Source: Coriobacteriia bacterium (GTDB lineage Bacteria; Actinomycetota; Coriobacteriia; Anaerosomatales; SLCP01). From it: a DNA stretch of 43,391 nt. Under the pieces are notes generated by a model. That model had not been told where the DNA came from and ran no database searches. It saw only the letters and a list, made by a program, of their open reading frames with translations. Location: the NCBI GenBank assembly GCA_030603745.1, contig JAUVXE010000007.1, positions 1 to 43,391 on the forward strand, written 5' to 3'. Shown one piece after another: positions 18,719 through 27,048 of the stretch. Each line of letters starts with the position of its first letter. Within the stretch, counting starts at the first letter, position 1. A program made the position numbers and the translations under genes.

Positions 18719-19837
18719 TCAGAGCGATGCGCGCCTGATGCGCGAGACGAGGTCCGCGCGGGTGATGATGCCGACGAGGCGCCCGTCGCGAACCACGAGC
18801 AGCGCGCCCGGCTCGGTCGCCGAGAGCCTAGAGAAGACAGACTCGGCGGGCGCGGATTCGTCGACGAGGAGCCGGGCGAGGTCGCGGTCGGTGACCTCGT
18901 CGACGGTCGTGGTCGCCCACTCGTCGCGGGGAACCCGCTTCACGTCGGAGAGCGAGACGAGCCCGACCACCGACCCGCCCACCTCGACGGGGTACCGGCT
19001 GTGCCGACCGCCGAGGAAGTACTCCTCGGCGAGCCGGTCGAGCGTGATCGCGCCCGGCGCGATGACCGGGTCGGGCGACATCACTGAGCCCACGCGGACA
19101 CCCTCGAGCGTCGCCTTGAGCAGCTGCTGCCGGTAGGACCCTTCCGCGATCATCGCGATGAACCAGCCGATGAGCCCGAACCAGATGAGATCGAGCGAGC
19201 CGCCGAGGACCCCGAGCACCGCCAGTGCGACCATGGTGTAGCCGATGAACTGGCCGGCCCGGCTCGCCCACAGCGTCGCCTTGAGCTGGTCGCCGGTGAT
19301 GCCCCACAGGATGGCGCGGAGCACCCGTCCACCGTCGAGCGGGAATCCGGGGAGCAGGTTGAACAGCGCGACGAAGAAGTTGATGAAGGCCAGGTACTGG
19401 AAGGGCGCCCAGACGACATCGCTGATCCCCGCCGCCGCGAAGACCACGTAGCCCAGATAGAAGAGGGCCGCCAGCACGAAGCTCGCGAGCGGGCCGGCGA
19501 GCGCCATGACGAATTCGCGAACGGGACTCGTCGGTTCCTCCTCCATCTGGGCCACGCCGCCGAACATGAAGAGTGTGACCTTCTCCACCTTGATGCCGCC
19601 GGTGCGCGCGACGAGCGAGTGGCTCAGCTCGTGCGCCACGATCGAGGCGAAGAACAGGAGTGCGGTGATGATGCCGCTCAGGACGTTGACGGCCGGCGCG
19701 CGATCGGGGAACTCGCCCGGGAAGTAGGCGAACGACAGCGACGTCGCCACCAGGACGAAGATGATCAGCCACGTCGGGTTGATCTCCAGCGGTATGCCGA
19801 AGAGCCGGCCGAGACGCAGTGAGGGCAGGTTGAACAC
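18719..19837 (-). CDS. Site-2-protease-type M50 metalloprotease with two CBS domains
   Basis: A 372-residue intramembrane zinc protease of the FtsH-independent M50B type that carries C-terminal CBS domains. The zinc-binding HELSH lies in transmembrane segment 2 (SIVAHELSHSLVARTGG) and the third ligand in LLPGFPLDGGRVLRA. About six transmembrane helices occupy residues 1-235, followed by two CBS motifs (about 245-370; VMSPDPVIAP and a second ending VGIITRADLVSRI) that often bind adenine nucleotides. Substrate unknown. The GTG start abuts the mtnP stop. It is co-directional with mtnP and rex. Confidence 0.92.
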   Translation of the reverse strand: MFNLPSLRLGRLFGIPLEINPTWLIIFVLVATSLSFAYFPGEFPDRAPAVNVLSGIITALLFFASIVAHELSHSLVARTGGIKVEKVTLFMFGGVAQMEEEPTSPVREFVMALAGPLASFVLAALFYLGYVVFAAAGISDVVWAPFQYLAFINFFVALFNLLPGFPLDGGRVLRAILWGITGDQLKATLWASRAGQFIGYTMVALAVLGVLGGSLDLIWFGLIGWFIAMIAEGSYRQQLLKATLEGVRVGSVMSPDPVIAPGAITLDRLAEEYFLGGRHSRYPVEVGGSVVGLVSLSDVKRVPRDEWATTTVDEVTDRDLARLLVDESAPAESVFSRLSATEPGALLVVRDGRLVGIITRADLVSRIRRASL

Positions 19838-20632
19838 CTAGAAGCTCGCTCCCTGCAGGGCGCTCGCGCACACGCACTCGCGCTCGGTGGGCAGAGCGGG
19901 GATCATGCGGTACAGGAGGTTCTTGACCTTCTCGTTGTTCTCGTTGAAGACGCGGACGACCTCGTCGTTGGTCACCGGCTCGGCTCCCTCGGCACCGGCG
20001 TCATGGTCGGTGATGAGGGAGATGTTGCAGTAGCAGATCTCGAGCTCCCGTGCGAGGTAGCACTCGGGATACTGGGTCATGTTGATGACCTCCCAGCCCT
20101 GCGAGGCGAACCAGCGCGACTCGGAGCGGGTCGAGAACCGCGGTCCTTGGATGACGACCACGGTGCCCTCGGGGTGCGCCGTGATGCCGAGGTCGACGGC
20201 GGTGTCATAGGCGACGGAGCGCATGGTGGGGCAGTAAGGATCTGCGGCCGACACGTGCGTGGTGACCGGCCCGTCGTAGAACGTGTCGGCCCGGCCGTTG
20301 GTGCGGTCGACGAACTGGTCGCAGATCACGAAGTGTCCGGGCTCGATGTGGGCCTGCAGGGAGCCGCAGGCGTTCGGGCCGATGATGCGCTCGACCCCGA
20401 GCTCCTTCATCGCCCACAGGTTCGCCCGGAAGTTGATCTTGTGAGGCGGAAGCGAGTGGTCCTTGCCGTGCCGCGGCAGGAACGCGACCGTCCGGCCGCC
20501 GATCTCGCCGTACATCACAGGGGAGGACGGCGCACCGTAGGGCGTGGTGACCTTGAACTCCCGCGGGTTGTCGAGCAGCTCGTAGAAGCCGCTGCCGCCG
20601 AAGACACCGATCTCGGCCTTGGGGTACTGCAT
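19838..20632 (-). CDS. mtnP: S-methyl-5'-thioadenosine phosphorylase
   Basis: A 264-residue purine-nucleoside phosphorylase-family enzyme that splits methylthioadenosine into adenine and methylthioribose 1-phosphate for methionine salvage. Visible motifs are IGVFGGSGFYELL at the N-terminus, the phosphate-binding FLPRHGKDHSLPPHKINFRAN, GPNACGSLQ, QGPRFSTRSES, and the substrate-site INMTQYPECYLARELEICY. The ATG at 20630-20632 has GAAGGAG eight bases upstream. Some family members prefer inosine or other nucleosides; the NMTQYPE context favours methylthioadenosine. A SAM hydrolase lies 1.1 kb away. Confidence 0.92.
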   Translation of the reverse strand: MQYPKAEIGVFGGSGFYELLDNPREFKVTTPYGAPSSPVMYGEIGGRTVAFLPRHGKDHSLPPHKINFRANLWAMKELGVERIIGPNACGSLQAHIEPGHFVICDQFVDRTNGRADTFYDGPVTTHVSAADPYCPTMRSVAYDTAVDLGITAHPEGTVVVIQGPRFSTRSESRWFASQGWEVINMTQYPECYLARELEICYCNISLITDHDAGAEGAEPVTNDEVVRVFNENNEKVKNLLYRMIPALPTERECVCASALQGASF

Positions 20633-20712
20633 GTGACTCGCTCCTTCACGACGACATCCGATGACGGTGTTCCCGCCCACGGGCGATTGTAGTCCATCCG
20701 CTTCCCGGACGC

Positions 20713-21714
20713 TCAGGCGCCGATCAGTCCGTGAGCCTCCTCCAGGTCGGGGATCTCAGTGCCATTCCCGAGTGCGGAAGGCGCGTAGAGCGGTCTGCGG
20801 AAGAGGTTGCTCGCATCCGTCCACCGCTCCTCCACGAGCGCCGGCCCTCCCGTGAGCGCGATGAAGCCGTCCGCCTTGGCGTCGAGGTTGTCGGCGTGGT
20901 GAAGAAGGAGCGCCTCGATGGTCGATGGCCGCTTGGGCGAGCCCCACTCCAACTCTCCGTGGTGCGCGAGGATCGCGTGCGAGAGTCGGGTGACGAGGTC
21001 CGCGGGCAGGGGTCGCCCGAGTCGTGTCGCCGCCTCGCGGACCCGCCGCTCCGAGAGCACCACGTGCCCGAGCAGCCGCCCCTCGTCGGTGTAACCGACC
21101 GCGGTGTCGTACGTGAGCTCATCGACCTTTCCGATATCGTGCAGGAGCGCTGCCGTGACGAGCAGGTCGCCGTCGACCCGCTCGTAGGTCTCGCCCAGGG
21201 TGCGGCAGAGCGTTGCGACGGCGATCGTATGCTCGATCAGTCCGCCGAGGTACGCATGATGATGCGTCCGGGCTCCCGGGCAGCTCACGAACCGAGCGAA
21301 GAACTCCTGGTCGCCGAAGACCGCCTTGAGAAGGCGCCGCAGCTCCTTGTCGCGCACCGTGGCCGCGACGGCCTTGAACTCCGTGAGCACCTCGCTCCGC
21401 TCGCGCCGCGACGACTGGAGCAGGTCGGCCGGGTCGTACTCGCCGGCCGGGGCCAAGGCGTCGACCGAGACGCGTTTGGCGCCCCGGAACCGGGTCACCA
21501 CGCCGCTGACCCTCACGACGGTCCCCGTGGGCACGGAGGCGGCCGACGGGTCCGGCCGGAAGAAGACCGCGGACATCCGACCGGTGCGATCAGCGAGCTC
21601 GAGCGCGAGATACGCCTCTCCGGTCCTGGTAGAGCGCATCTCCTTGGAGCTCAGGTGGAACACGCTGTCGACCCGTGAGCCCTCAGCAAGCTCTCGCAGG
21701 AACTGGCGCTTCAT
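20713..21714 (-). CDS. yhaM: YhaM-family 3'-5' exoribonuclease (OB fold + HD domain)
   Basis: A 333-residue protein. Residues about 12-95 form an OB fold (YLALELADRTGRMSAVFF), and residues about 145-310 an HD phosphohydrolase domain with the metal motif ALLHDIGK and further His/Asp positions in GHVVLSE, AILAHHGELEWGSP and LLHHADNLDAK. This is the YhaM/Cbf1 layout; Bacillus YhaM is a Mn-dependent 3'-5' exonuclease acting on RNA and single-stranded DNA. The ATG (21712-21714) has GAGGAGG upstream. The gene name rests on architecture. Confidence 0.88.
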   Translation of the reverse strand: MKRQFLRELAEGSRVDSVFHLSSKEMRSTRTGEAYLALELADRTGRMSAVFFRPDPSAASVPTGTVVRVSGVVTRFRGAKRVSVDALAPAGEYDPADLLQSSRRERSEVLTEFKAVAATVRDKELRRLLKAVFGDQEFFARFVSCPGARTHHHAYLGGLIEHTIAVATLCRTLGETYERVDGDLLVTAALLHDIGKVDELTYDTAVGYTDEGRLLGHVVLSERRVREAATRLGRPLPADLVTRLSHAILAHHGELEWGSPKRPSTIEALLLHHADNLDAKADGFIALTGGPALVEERWTDASNLFRRPLYAPSALGNGTEIPDLEEAHGLIGA

Positions 21715-21777
21715 GACGAGCCTCCTCGCATCGATCCATCTTTCTCCCGATGGTATCGATGCGGTGTGACACCGGGC

Positions 21778-22587
21778 TCAGCCTGCGAGCCCCCTGATCC
21801 TCGCGGTGGCACCCGGTTCGATGCCGTAGCGGTCAGCCGCGCTCCCGGTGCGCACGGAGAGCGTGAGCCATCCGGACGAGTCGACGAGCGCCACCGGCTC
21901 GCCCTCCCCCACGTCGGCGAACGTCTGCCCGAACGGGACCTCGAGGGCGAGATGGCCGAGCCCGATCTCGAGACGAGTGGTGGCGAGCCCCAGGTCCTTG
22001 AGGTCCTCGGCGGCGACCCTGAGCCTCAGCGAGCCGAAGCGGTCGCACTCGAGTACCTCGGCGACCACCCACTCGCCGTCCATCACCGTGTTCGCGAAAG
22101 GCGCAGGGGTGAGCTCATCGGGCGGTACCGGGGTCCCGAGCGAGGCCGGCTCCACCCCGCAGGCGAGCGCGGCCGCGGCCGGAGCGAGCACGTCGCGCGC
22201 GTGGAAGGTGCCGAGGGGCCGCCGGAAGTCGATCTTCGAGGGGTCGACCGCGTAGGCCGCCTCCACGCCGCCCGCGCGCTCGGCGGCGAGCATGAGGACC
22301 CCGTTGTCGGGCCCGACGAGCCGTGTACCCGCGCCCGTGAGCACGCACAGGTCCTTCCGCCCTCCCCCGACGCCGGGATCGACCACGACCAAGTGGATCG
22401 CCTCGGGGAGCTGGTAGACCCCCGCCGCCGCGACGCTGGCCCCCTTGCGGATGTCGAAGGGCGGGATCTGATGACCGAGATCGACGATGCGGGCGAGCGG
22501 ACACGCGCGATGGATGACGGCGTGACACACGCCGACCCACGTATCCTCGAGTCCGAAATCGGAGACGAAGCACACGATGTTCTGCAC
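21778..22587 (-). CDS. SAM hydrolase / SAM hydroxide adenosyltransferase (DUF62 family)
   Basis: A 269-residue member of the family that hydrolyses S-adenosylmethionine to adenosine and methionine. The N-terminal SDFGLEDTWVGVCHAVIH carries the conserved Asp; HLVVVDPGVGGGRK and RLVGPDNGVLMLA complete the active site, and a C-terminal beta-barrel domain follows from about residue 165. Two GTG codons are close together; the one at 22585-22587 has GAGGAG nine bases upstream and was chosen over 22591-22593. It shares the strand with mtnP, so both act on SAM-derived nucleosides. Confidence 0.88.
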   Translation of the reverse strand: MQNIVCFVSDFGLEDTWVGVCHAVIHRACPLARIVDLGHQIPPFDIRKGASVAAAGVYQLPEAIHLVVVDPGVGGGRKDLCVLTGAGTRLVGPDNGVLMLAAERAGGVEAAYAVDPSKIDFRRPLGTFHARDVLAPAAAALACGVEPASLGTPVPPDELTPAPFANTVMDGEWVVAEVLECDRFGSLRLRVAAEDLKDLGLATTRLEIGLGHLALEVPFGQTFADVGEGEPVALVDSSGWLTLSVRTGSAADRYGIEPGATARIRGLAG

Positions 22588-22709
22588 GGGCACACACTCC
22601 TCGGCAGCAGCGACTTCCGGTCGACTCTGATACTACACCGCTGGCAGGATGTGTGCCGGGCGCACGGATGGACTACCATGGACCCAGGAACTCACGCGGG
22701 GAGGCTGCT

Positions 22710-23174
22710 ATGCGCATCTGGGGAGCACGTCAGGCGATGAGGCTGGCATCGGTCGCCGCCCTGTCCGCGATCATGTCGGTCGCCGCCGCCGGGTGCTCGA
22801 GCCCCACGTTCGTCCTTGTCGACGAAGGACGATCCTACACCCTCGACGAGGTTGCTGCGCTCCAGGCGACCGTCGACCGTCCCGCCGCGGAAGGCCGCCC
22901 GGTCGCCGAAGCCGCCGCGCTGCGCAGGGAAGCGCTCATCGAGGCTCGGGGCGCCGGAGCCACCGGTGCCGAACTCGCGGAGTTCGTGACACGCACGGTG
23001 CCAGACAACGGCCGCTCCGTACCCTACTACGGCGAAGCCGCGGTCATCGACGGCGTCCCCGCCTGGGTGCTCCTTGAGATCTGGGGGGCCGAGGAATCCG
23101 TGCTCGAGAACACGCGCGCCTGGGCGTTCGACCGCGAATCGGGCGCCGTGCTGTTCTCCGCCTCCGGGCCCTGA
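22710..23174 (+). CDS. Predicted lipoprotein of unknown function
   Basis: A 154-residue protein. The N-terminus has basic residues, a hydrophobic stretch (about 11-29) and AAAGCSS, a plausible but weak lipobox with Cys as first mature residue. The rest is soluble, mostly helical then beta, with no recognised domain. The ATG at 22710 has GGGGAGG five bases upstream. It is a lone plus-strand gene between minus-strand genes. Function unknown. Confidence 0.7.
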   Translation: MRIWGARQAMRLASVAALSAIMSVAAAGCSSPTFVLVDEGRSYTLDEVAALQATVDRPAAEGRPVAEAAALRREALIEARGAGATGAELAEFVTRTVPDNGRSVPYYGEAAVIDGVPAWVLLEIWGAEESVLENTRAWAFDRESGAVLFSASGP

Positions 23175-23194
23175 CCCTCGCCGGGGGCCTCATC

Positions 23195-23575
23195 TCACCC
23201 CGCGAGCCGTAGTCCCGCGCGTCCGGCGCCGAGGCACGCGGCGAGTTCCTCCGTGACACGGGCCTCGTCCGCTCCCGAACGGCGCAGGTCGGCGGCGAGA
23301 GACGCCGCGATGATCCGGCGGCGGTACTCCGCGGCCCCGGGCGCATTCGAGCGTACGGCCGCGCGCCTGAGCACCCCTGCGAAGTAGGCGGACACCCGCC
23401 TCTGGTCATCCCGCCCGGACAGCAGCGGTCCGAGATGGGCGAGGTTCCTGGCGGTCACCGCACGCGCCTGACCGGCAAGGGCGCCAGGGACGCCGCTCTC
23501 GCACTGCACGCGGGCGACGAGGGCGTCGAGGAACTCCTCGAGCCCCGGGGCCGTGAGCGTGGTCTGGACCGGCAT
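23195..23575 (-). CDS. Small unknown protein behind a LexA box (possible SOS gene)
   Basis: A 126-residue, mostly helical, Ala/Arg-rich protein without signal peptide or transmembrane segment. I do not recognise a family. The ATG (23573-23575) has GAGAGGAG directly upstream. Immediately before that ribosome-binding site lies a perfect 14-base LexA-type palindrome (23591-23604), and no other gene is placed to use it. This suggests DNA-damage induction (inference). Roles in damage response such as division control are possible but not shown. Confidence 0.7.
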   Translation of the reverse strand: MPVQTTLTAPGLEEFLDALVARVQCESGVPGALAGQARAVTARNLAHLGPLLSGRDDQRRVSAYFAGVLRRAAVRSNAPGAAEYRRRIIAASLAADLRRSGADEARVTEELAACLGAGRAGLRLAG

Positions 23576-23590
23576 CTTGACTCCTCTCTC

Positions 23591-23604
23591 CGAACACCTG
23601 TTCG
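23591..23604 (-). promoter_or_regulatory. LexA (SOS) box
   Basis: The sequence CGAACACCTGTTCG holds the GAAC-N4-GTTC core of the Gram-positive LexA/DinR box, and its two CGAAC/GTTCG arms are perfect. It lies 16 bases upstream of the start of the 126-residue gene, next to the ribosome-binding site, downstream of a possible TATGCT -10. Confidence 0.75.
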
Positions 23605-23635
23605 AAGAGCATAGGATGCCGGTCTGACAGGAACG

Positions 23636-23875
23636 CTACAGCGGGATGATCACCGAGATCGCCGAGCGGTTCAGCGCCACGTACTCGGCCTCGTAGAGCA
23701 GTTCCGCGGTCTGCAGGTCGAAGACCTGCGCCTGGGTGATCGCGAAGAACTCCTTGGCCTTCGAGTTCAGGGCGTCGGTCAGGCGGCTGTCCTTGAGGAC
23801 ATGCATGTCGCCCTCGATCCGGTAGACCGGCGTCGCGACGATGACCCGTACCCGATCCTTGTCCGTGTAGACCAC
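23636..23875 (-). CDS. Small conserved-looking protein, unknown function
   Basis: A 79-residue soluble protein (MVYTDKDRVRVIVATPVYRI at the start) with alternating beta strands and a helix; it ends AISVIIPL. It looks like a small beta-rich domain seen in uncharacterised actinobacterial proteins, but I cannot name a characterised family. The start is a GTG (23873-23875) with GGAAGGGG five bases upstream. It is followed on the same strand by the LexA-controlled gene and preceded by the DUF2085-like gene. Confidence 0.7.
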   Translation of the reverse strand: MVYTDKDRVRVIVATPVYRIEGDMHVLKDSRLTDALNSKAKEFFAITQAQVFDLQTAELLYEAEYVALNRSAISVIIPL

Positions 23876-23939
23876 TCCGACCCCTTCCTCTCGACCCTAC
23901 CGCCGAATCTAGCGCATCGCGGCCCGCCGAGGAAGGGAC

Positions 23940-24617
23940 TCACGCCGCGAGGCCGAGGACCCACCCTTTGAGGACCGCGCTCAGCCACAGCTCGAGCAGT
24001 GTGAGCACGAAGGCGATCAGGAGCGGCGTCCCGAGATCGCCGACGGACCGGGCCCGGCGCTCGAACGGCGGCAACAGCGAGACGATCACGAGGTTGACCA
24101 CGATGAAGGTGAACAGGATGGAGCCGGCCACCACGACCGGGTAGAGCGCACCGGCAAGCGGCGCGAGCCACCAGATGGCGGCGAAGGCGAGCGGCAACGA
24201 CACCACGAACGCGGCGAACCGCGAGGGGCTCCCGAGAACCCTGTCACGCCCCGCCTCGGCCCACAGTTCCATGTTGAGGACCGGGAGCAACCAGGCGGAG
24301 ATCGCGTACCCGGTCAGCAGGCCGGTCACGAGCCGGATAGCGTTGGTGGTCGGCCGTATGCCTGCGTACGAGGTCACCCCGTCGAAGACCATCGCCGCAA
24401 CCCCCAGGGCGAGCAGGACACTCACCACGGCCGGGGGCATCCGCGTGGGCCGGTCCCGGTGGGTCCACTGCAGCACGAGGAACGCGATCATGAAGCCGAG
24501 GTAGATCCCCGTGTCGCGCGCGCACACCGGCAGCTGGACCGAGGCGCCGAAGAACGACCGCTCGGGGAGCTGGTGACACAGGCCGTAACCCACCGCATCG
24601 AGCAGCGACTCAAGCAC
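23940..24617 (-). CDS. DUF2085-like integral membrane protein
   Basis: A 225-residue membrane protein with about five or six transmembrane helices. The N-terminal GYGLCHQLPERSFFGASVQLPVCARDTGIYLGF is the DUF2085 signature, where conserved Cys, His and Arg-Asp residues surround the first helix. Function of the family is unknown; the Cys/His pattern suggests a metal or redox role. The GTG start has AGGAGG four bases upstream. A terminator for tRNA-Pro lies immediately ahead of it. Confidence 0.82.
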   Translation of the reverse strand: MLESLLDAVGYGLCHQLPERSFFGASVQLPVCARDTGIYLGFMIAFLVLQWTHRDRPTRMPPAVVSVLLALGVAAMVFDGVTSYAGIRPTTNAIRLVTGLLTGYAISAWLLPVLNMELWAEAGRDRVLGSPSRFAAFVVSLPLAFAAIWWLAPLAGALYPVVVAGSILFTFIVVNLVIVSLLPPFERRARSVGDLGTPLLIAFVLTLLELWLSAVLKGWVLGLAA

Positions 24618-24627
24618 GCGTCCTCCT

Positions 24628-24667
24628 GAAACGAAACGGCAGGCCGGTCGCGAGAACCGGCCTGCCG
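24628..24667 (-). terminator. Rho-independent terminator behind tRNA-Pro
   Basis: On the minus strand perfect 12-base arms (24656-24667 and 24637-24648) with a 7-base loop are followed by TTTCGTTTC. It ends the tRNA-Pro transcript; the next gene begins only about 10 bases further. Confidence 0.8.
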
Positions 24668-24680
24668 TCGTGCGTTCGAA

Positions 24681-24757
24681 TGGTCGGGATGGCGGGATTC
24701 GAACCCACGACCTCTGCGTCCCGAACGCAGCGCTCTACCAAGCTGAGCCACATCCCG
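24681..24757 (-). tRNA. tRNA-Pro (CGG)
   Basis: The minus strand starts CGGGATGTGGCTCAG and ends CATCCCG-A-CCA with a fully paired acceptor stem. The anticodon stem CTGCG/CGCAG encloses TTCGGGA, anticodon CGG. It is 77 nt with encoded CCA. Confidence 0.95.
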
Positions 24758-24837
24758 ACGAGGCGGTATGATACACGCTCCCGACTTCCAGGGCAAAGAG
24801 CGGATCTCGCGATCGCTCCGGTCGCGCCCAGAGCACA

Positions 24838-24868
24838 GGAAAGGCCCCCTCGGCGAGGGGGCCTTTCC
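24838..24868 (-). terminator. Rho-independent terminator behind the multiheme cytochrome gene
   Basis: Perfect 14-base arms (24838-24851 and 24855-24868) around a three-base loop; the arms end in AAA and TTT, so the hairpin can act on either strand. It lies about 30 bases past the cytochrome stop. Confidence 0.85.
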
Positions 24869-24899
24869 GTTCACGCTACGCGCTCTTGGTGCGGACGTC

Positions 24900-26969
24900 C
24901 TACCGGCGGCTCAGCCCGACGTGGCACTGCGCACACTCGGTGGGCTCGTGGCACGAGAAGCACGGCTGGGCGCCGGTCTGGCGCACGATCGCCGGGTGCT
25001 CGAGCGTCCACGGGCGGGCACCGGTGGCGCCCTCGTGGTGGCAGTTGTCGCAGAAGAGCTGGACGTGGCAGTTCGTGCAGACCGGCTTGGTCAGGCTGCC
25101 ATCCTGGAATCCGGTGGCATGCGTGTCCTTGAAGTCGGCCGGGTGCGGGATCTCGATGCGGTGGCAGTCGACACAGAACTGTGCCTGCAGGCCACCCTCT
25201 CCGTGGCAGTACGCGCAGTTCTCAGGCTTCTCGTTGAAGGCCTGCGGGTGCGCGGCCGGGGTGTCGAGCGCCGGACGGCGGACGAAGTCCGCGGCCTGGT
25301 GCGACGTCGGCACCACGGTGAGGCTGTTGTGGCAGTCCACGCAGAACTCGCGGTTATGGCACTTGTCGAAGCAACCCTCGCCGCCGATGTCGTTGACCAC
25401 GTTGGCGTGGACCCTCAGCCACGGCTGACCGTCGATCGCGCCCTCGTGGTGGCAGTCGCTACACAGCTCGACGAAGGTGTGGCAGTTGGAGCACACGTCC
25501 GGATCCTGACGACCCGTCGCGGCGTGGAACTCCTTGAAGTCCTGCGGGTGGGGCATCTCCAGCACGTGGCAGCCCTGGCAGAACGTGGAGTTCGCACCGC
25601 CGTCGCCGTGACAGACCTCACACGCGGTGATCTCGGTCTTGGCGGACTCGGCGTGCACGCCGATCTCAGCGGCAGGCTTCCTGAGCCAGTCAGCGGCCTG
25701 GTGCGAGGTCGGGATCGGGTTCAGCGCCGTGTGGCACTCCTGGCAGTAGGAGATCTCGTGGCATGCCTCGAGGCAGCCCGGCACGCCGTTCGTGCGAACG
25801 GCCGCGGCGTGCTGCTCCTGCTCCCAGGCGACGTCGGTCTGGAACTCCCAGTTCGACGCGGTGCCGTGGTGGCAGCTGTCGCAGAAGTACGGGTCGACCG
25901 AGGTGTGGCACATCTCGCACTTCTCGGCCTGGGTCGCGACGAGTTCCGGATGGGTCTTGGTGCGGAACTCGGTCGGGTGCGGCATCTCCATGCCATGGCA
26001 GTCCATGCAGAACTGCGACTCGATGTGGCACGTCGAGCAGTATCCGACGGCAGCAGGGGCCGGGAGGTGCTCGATGCGCTGGTACATCGGCGCATCGTCG
26101 GCAAGCTCCCCGCCATCCGCAGCGTACGCGGAAGCGACGCCGAGCGCCGACTCCTCGGTGCCCTCGTCCTCCGCCGCCTCGTCCTCGGCGGCCTCTCCTG
26201 AACCGGTCGCCGCAGCCTTGGCCTCGATGTCCTCAAGGGCCATGTCGGCGTGACCGCGCGGATAGAAGTCCGCGACGAGGTGGTTGGAGGGCTTGAGCTC
26301 GAAATCGGGCGTGTGGCACGCCGAACACGCGCCCGGTGCGGGGATGCCGCCCGGGGACTCGTCGGTCAGCGTGTGGCACCGGAAGCAGGCCGTCATGAGC
26401 ATGAAGTCGTCATGCTTCTGGTTCGGCTCGCCGGTGTTGGGGTCGGTCAGCGTGAGGTCGAAGTCCTCCTTGTGACCGACACGGTTGTGACAGACCGTGC
26501 ACCAGATCTCCGCCTCGGAGTGCACATCGTGATCGATCAGGATGCCGGGACTCGGCGTGATCACGCGGTTCTCCAGGTTGTGGCACTGGGTGCACTGCTT
26601 CTCCGGGAAGTACTTCTTGCTGAGAGCGAGGTGCGAGCCGGGGTTGAGCGGCAGATGGAATTTGTTCGTTGCCGTCAGGTAGAGCTCGCCGAGCGCCTCG
26701 GCCTTCTTGAGTACGAACCCGATCGGAGTGATGCCCACGGGCACATGGCACGCCATGCACGAGACCTGGGAGTGCGTGGACCTGTCATAGGCGATGATGG
26801 AGTCGTCCTGGACCTTATGGCAGACCTCCGCGCAGAACCAGTAAGTCGATGTCACCCCCAATGCTGTGACGACGAACGCGGCCAGCACCAGGACCACCAC
26901 ACCGGTCCAGATGATGTACCGCGGTCGACGGACCGGATCCTTGAATCCGGCCAGCGATACTTTCGCCAT
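24900..26969 (-). CDS. Membrane-anchored 24-heme cytochrome c
   Basis: A 689-residue electron carrier. One transmembrane anchor (about 19-41) is followed by an N-terminal part resembling NapC/NrfH quinol dehydrogenases with six heme motifs (46-219), an acidic Ala/Glu/Asp linker (about 245-295), then three related units of six heme motifs each (about 311-449, 450-584, 585-685). In total 21 CxxCH and three CxxxCH (CAEVCH, CLEACH, CFDKCH) give 24 candidate hemes. Each later unit repeats signatures such as EMPHP/EIPHP, CxxCHH and PTSHQAAD. It probably takes electrons from menaquinol to the cell exterior or a terminal reductase (inference). The second ATG (26967-26969) has the better-spaced GGAG. 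Confidence 0.93.
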   Translation of the reverse strand: MAKVSLAGFKDPVRRPRYIIWTGVVVLVLAAFVVTALGVTSTYWFCAEVCHKVQDDSIIAYDRSTHSQVSCMACHVPVGITPIGFVLKKAEALGELYLTATNKFHLPLNPGSHLALSKKYFPEKQCTQCHNLENRVITPSPGILIDHDVHSEAEIWCTVCHNRVGHKEDFDLTLTDPNTGEPNQKHDDFMLMTACFRCHTLTDESPGGIPAPGACSACHTPDFELKPSNHLVADFYPRGHADMALEDIEAKAAATGSGEAAEDEAAEDEGTEESALGVASAYAADGGELADDAPMYQRIEHLPAPAAVGYCSTCHIESQFCMDCHGMEMPHPTEFRTKTHPELVATQAEKCEMCHTSVDPYFCDSCHHGTASNWEFQTDVAWEQEQHAAAVRTNGVPGCLEACHEISYCQECHTALNPIPTSHQAADWLRKPAAEIGVHAESAKTEITACEVCHGDGGANSTFCQGCHVLEMPHPQDFKEFHAATGRQDPDVCSNCHTFVELCSDCHHEGAIDGQPWLRVHANVVNDIGGEGCFDKCHNREFCVDCHNSLTVVPTSHQAADFVRRPALDTPAAHPQAFNEKPENCAYCHGEGGLQAQFCVDCHRIEIPHPADFKDTHATGFQDGSLTKPVCTNCHVQLFCDNCHHEGATGARPWTLEHPAIVRQTGAQPCFSCHEPTECAQCHVGLSRR

Positions 26970-27048
26970 AGACATCTCTCCTCGCTCTGCCTCGGTACTA
27001 CGACGACGTTATCTTGTGAATCACGGCACGATGCCGCTCATCGGAACA

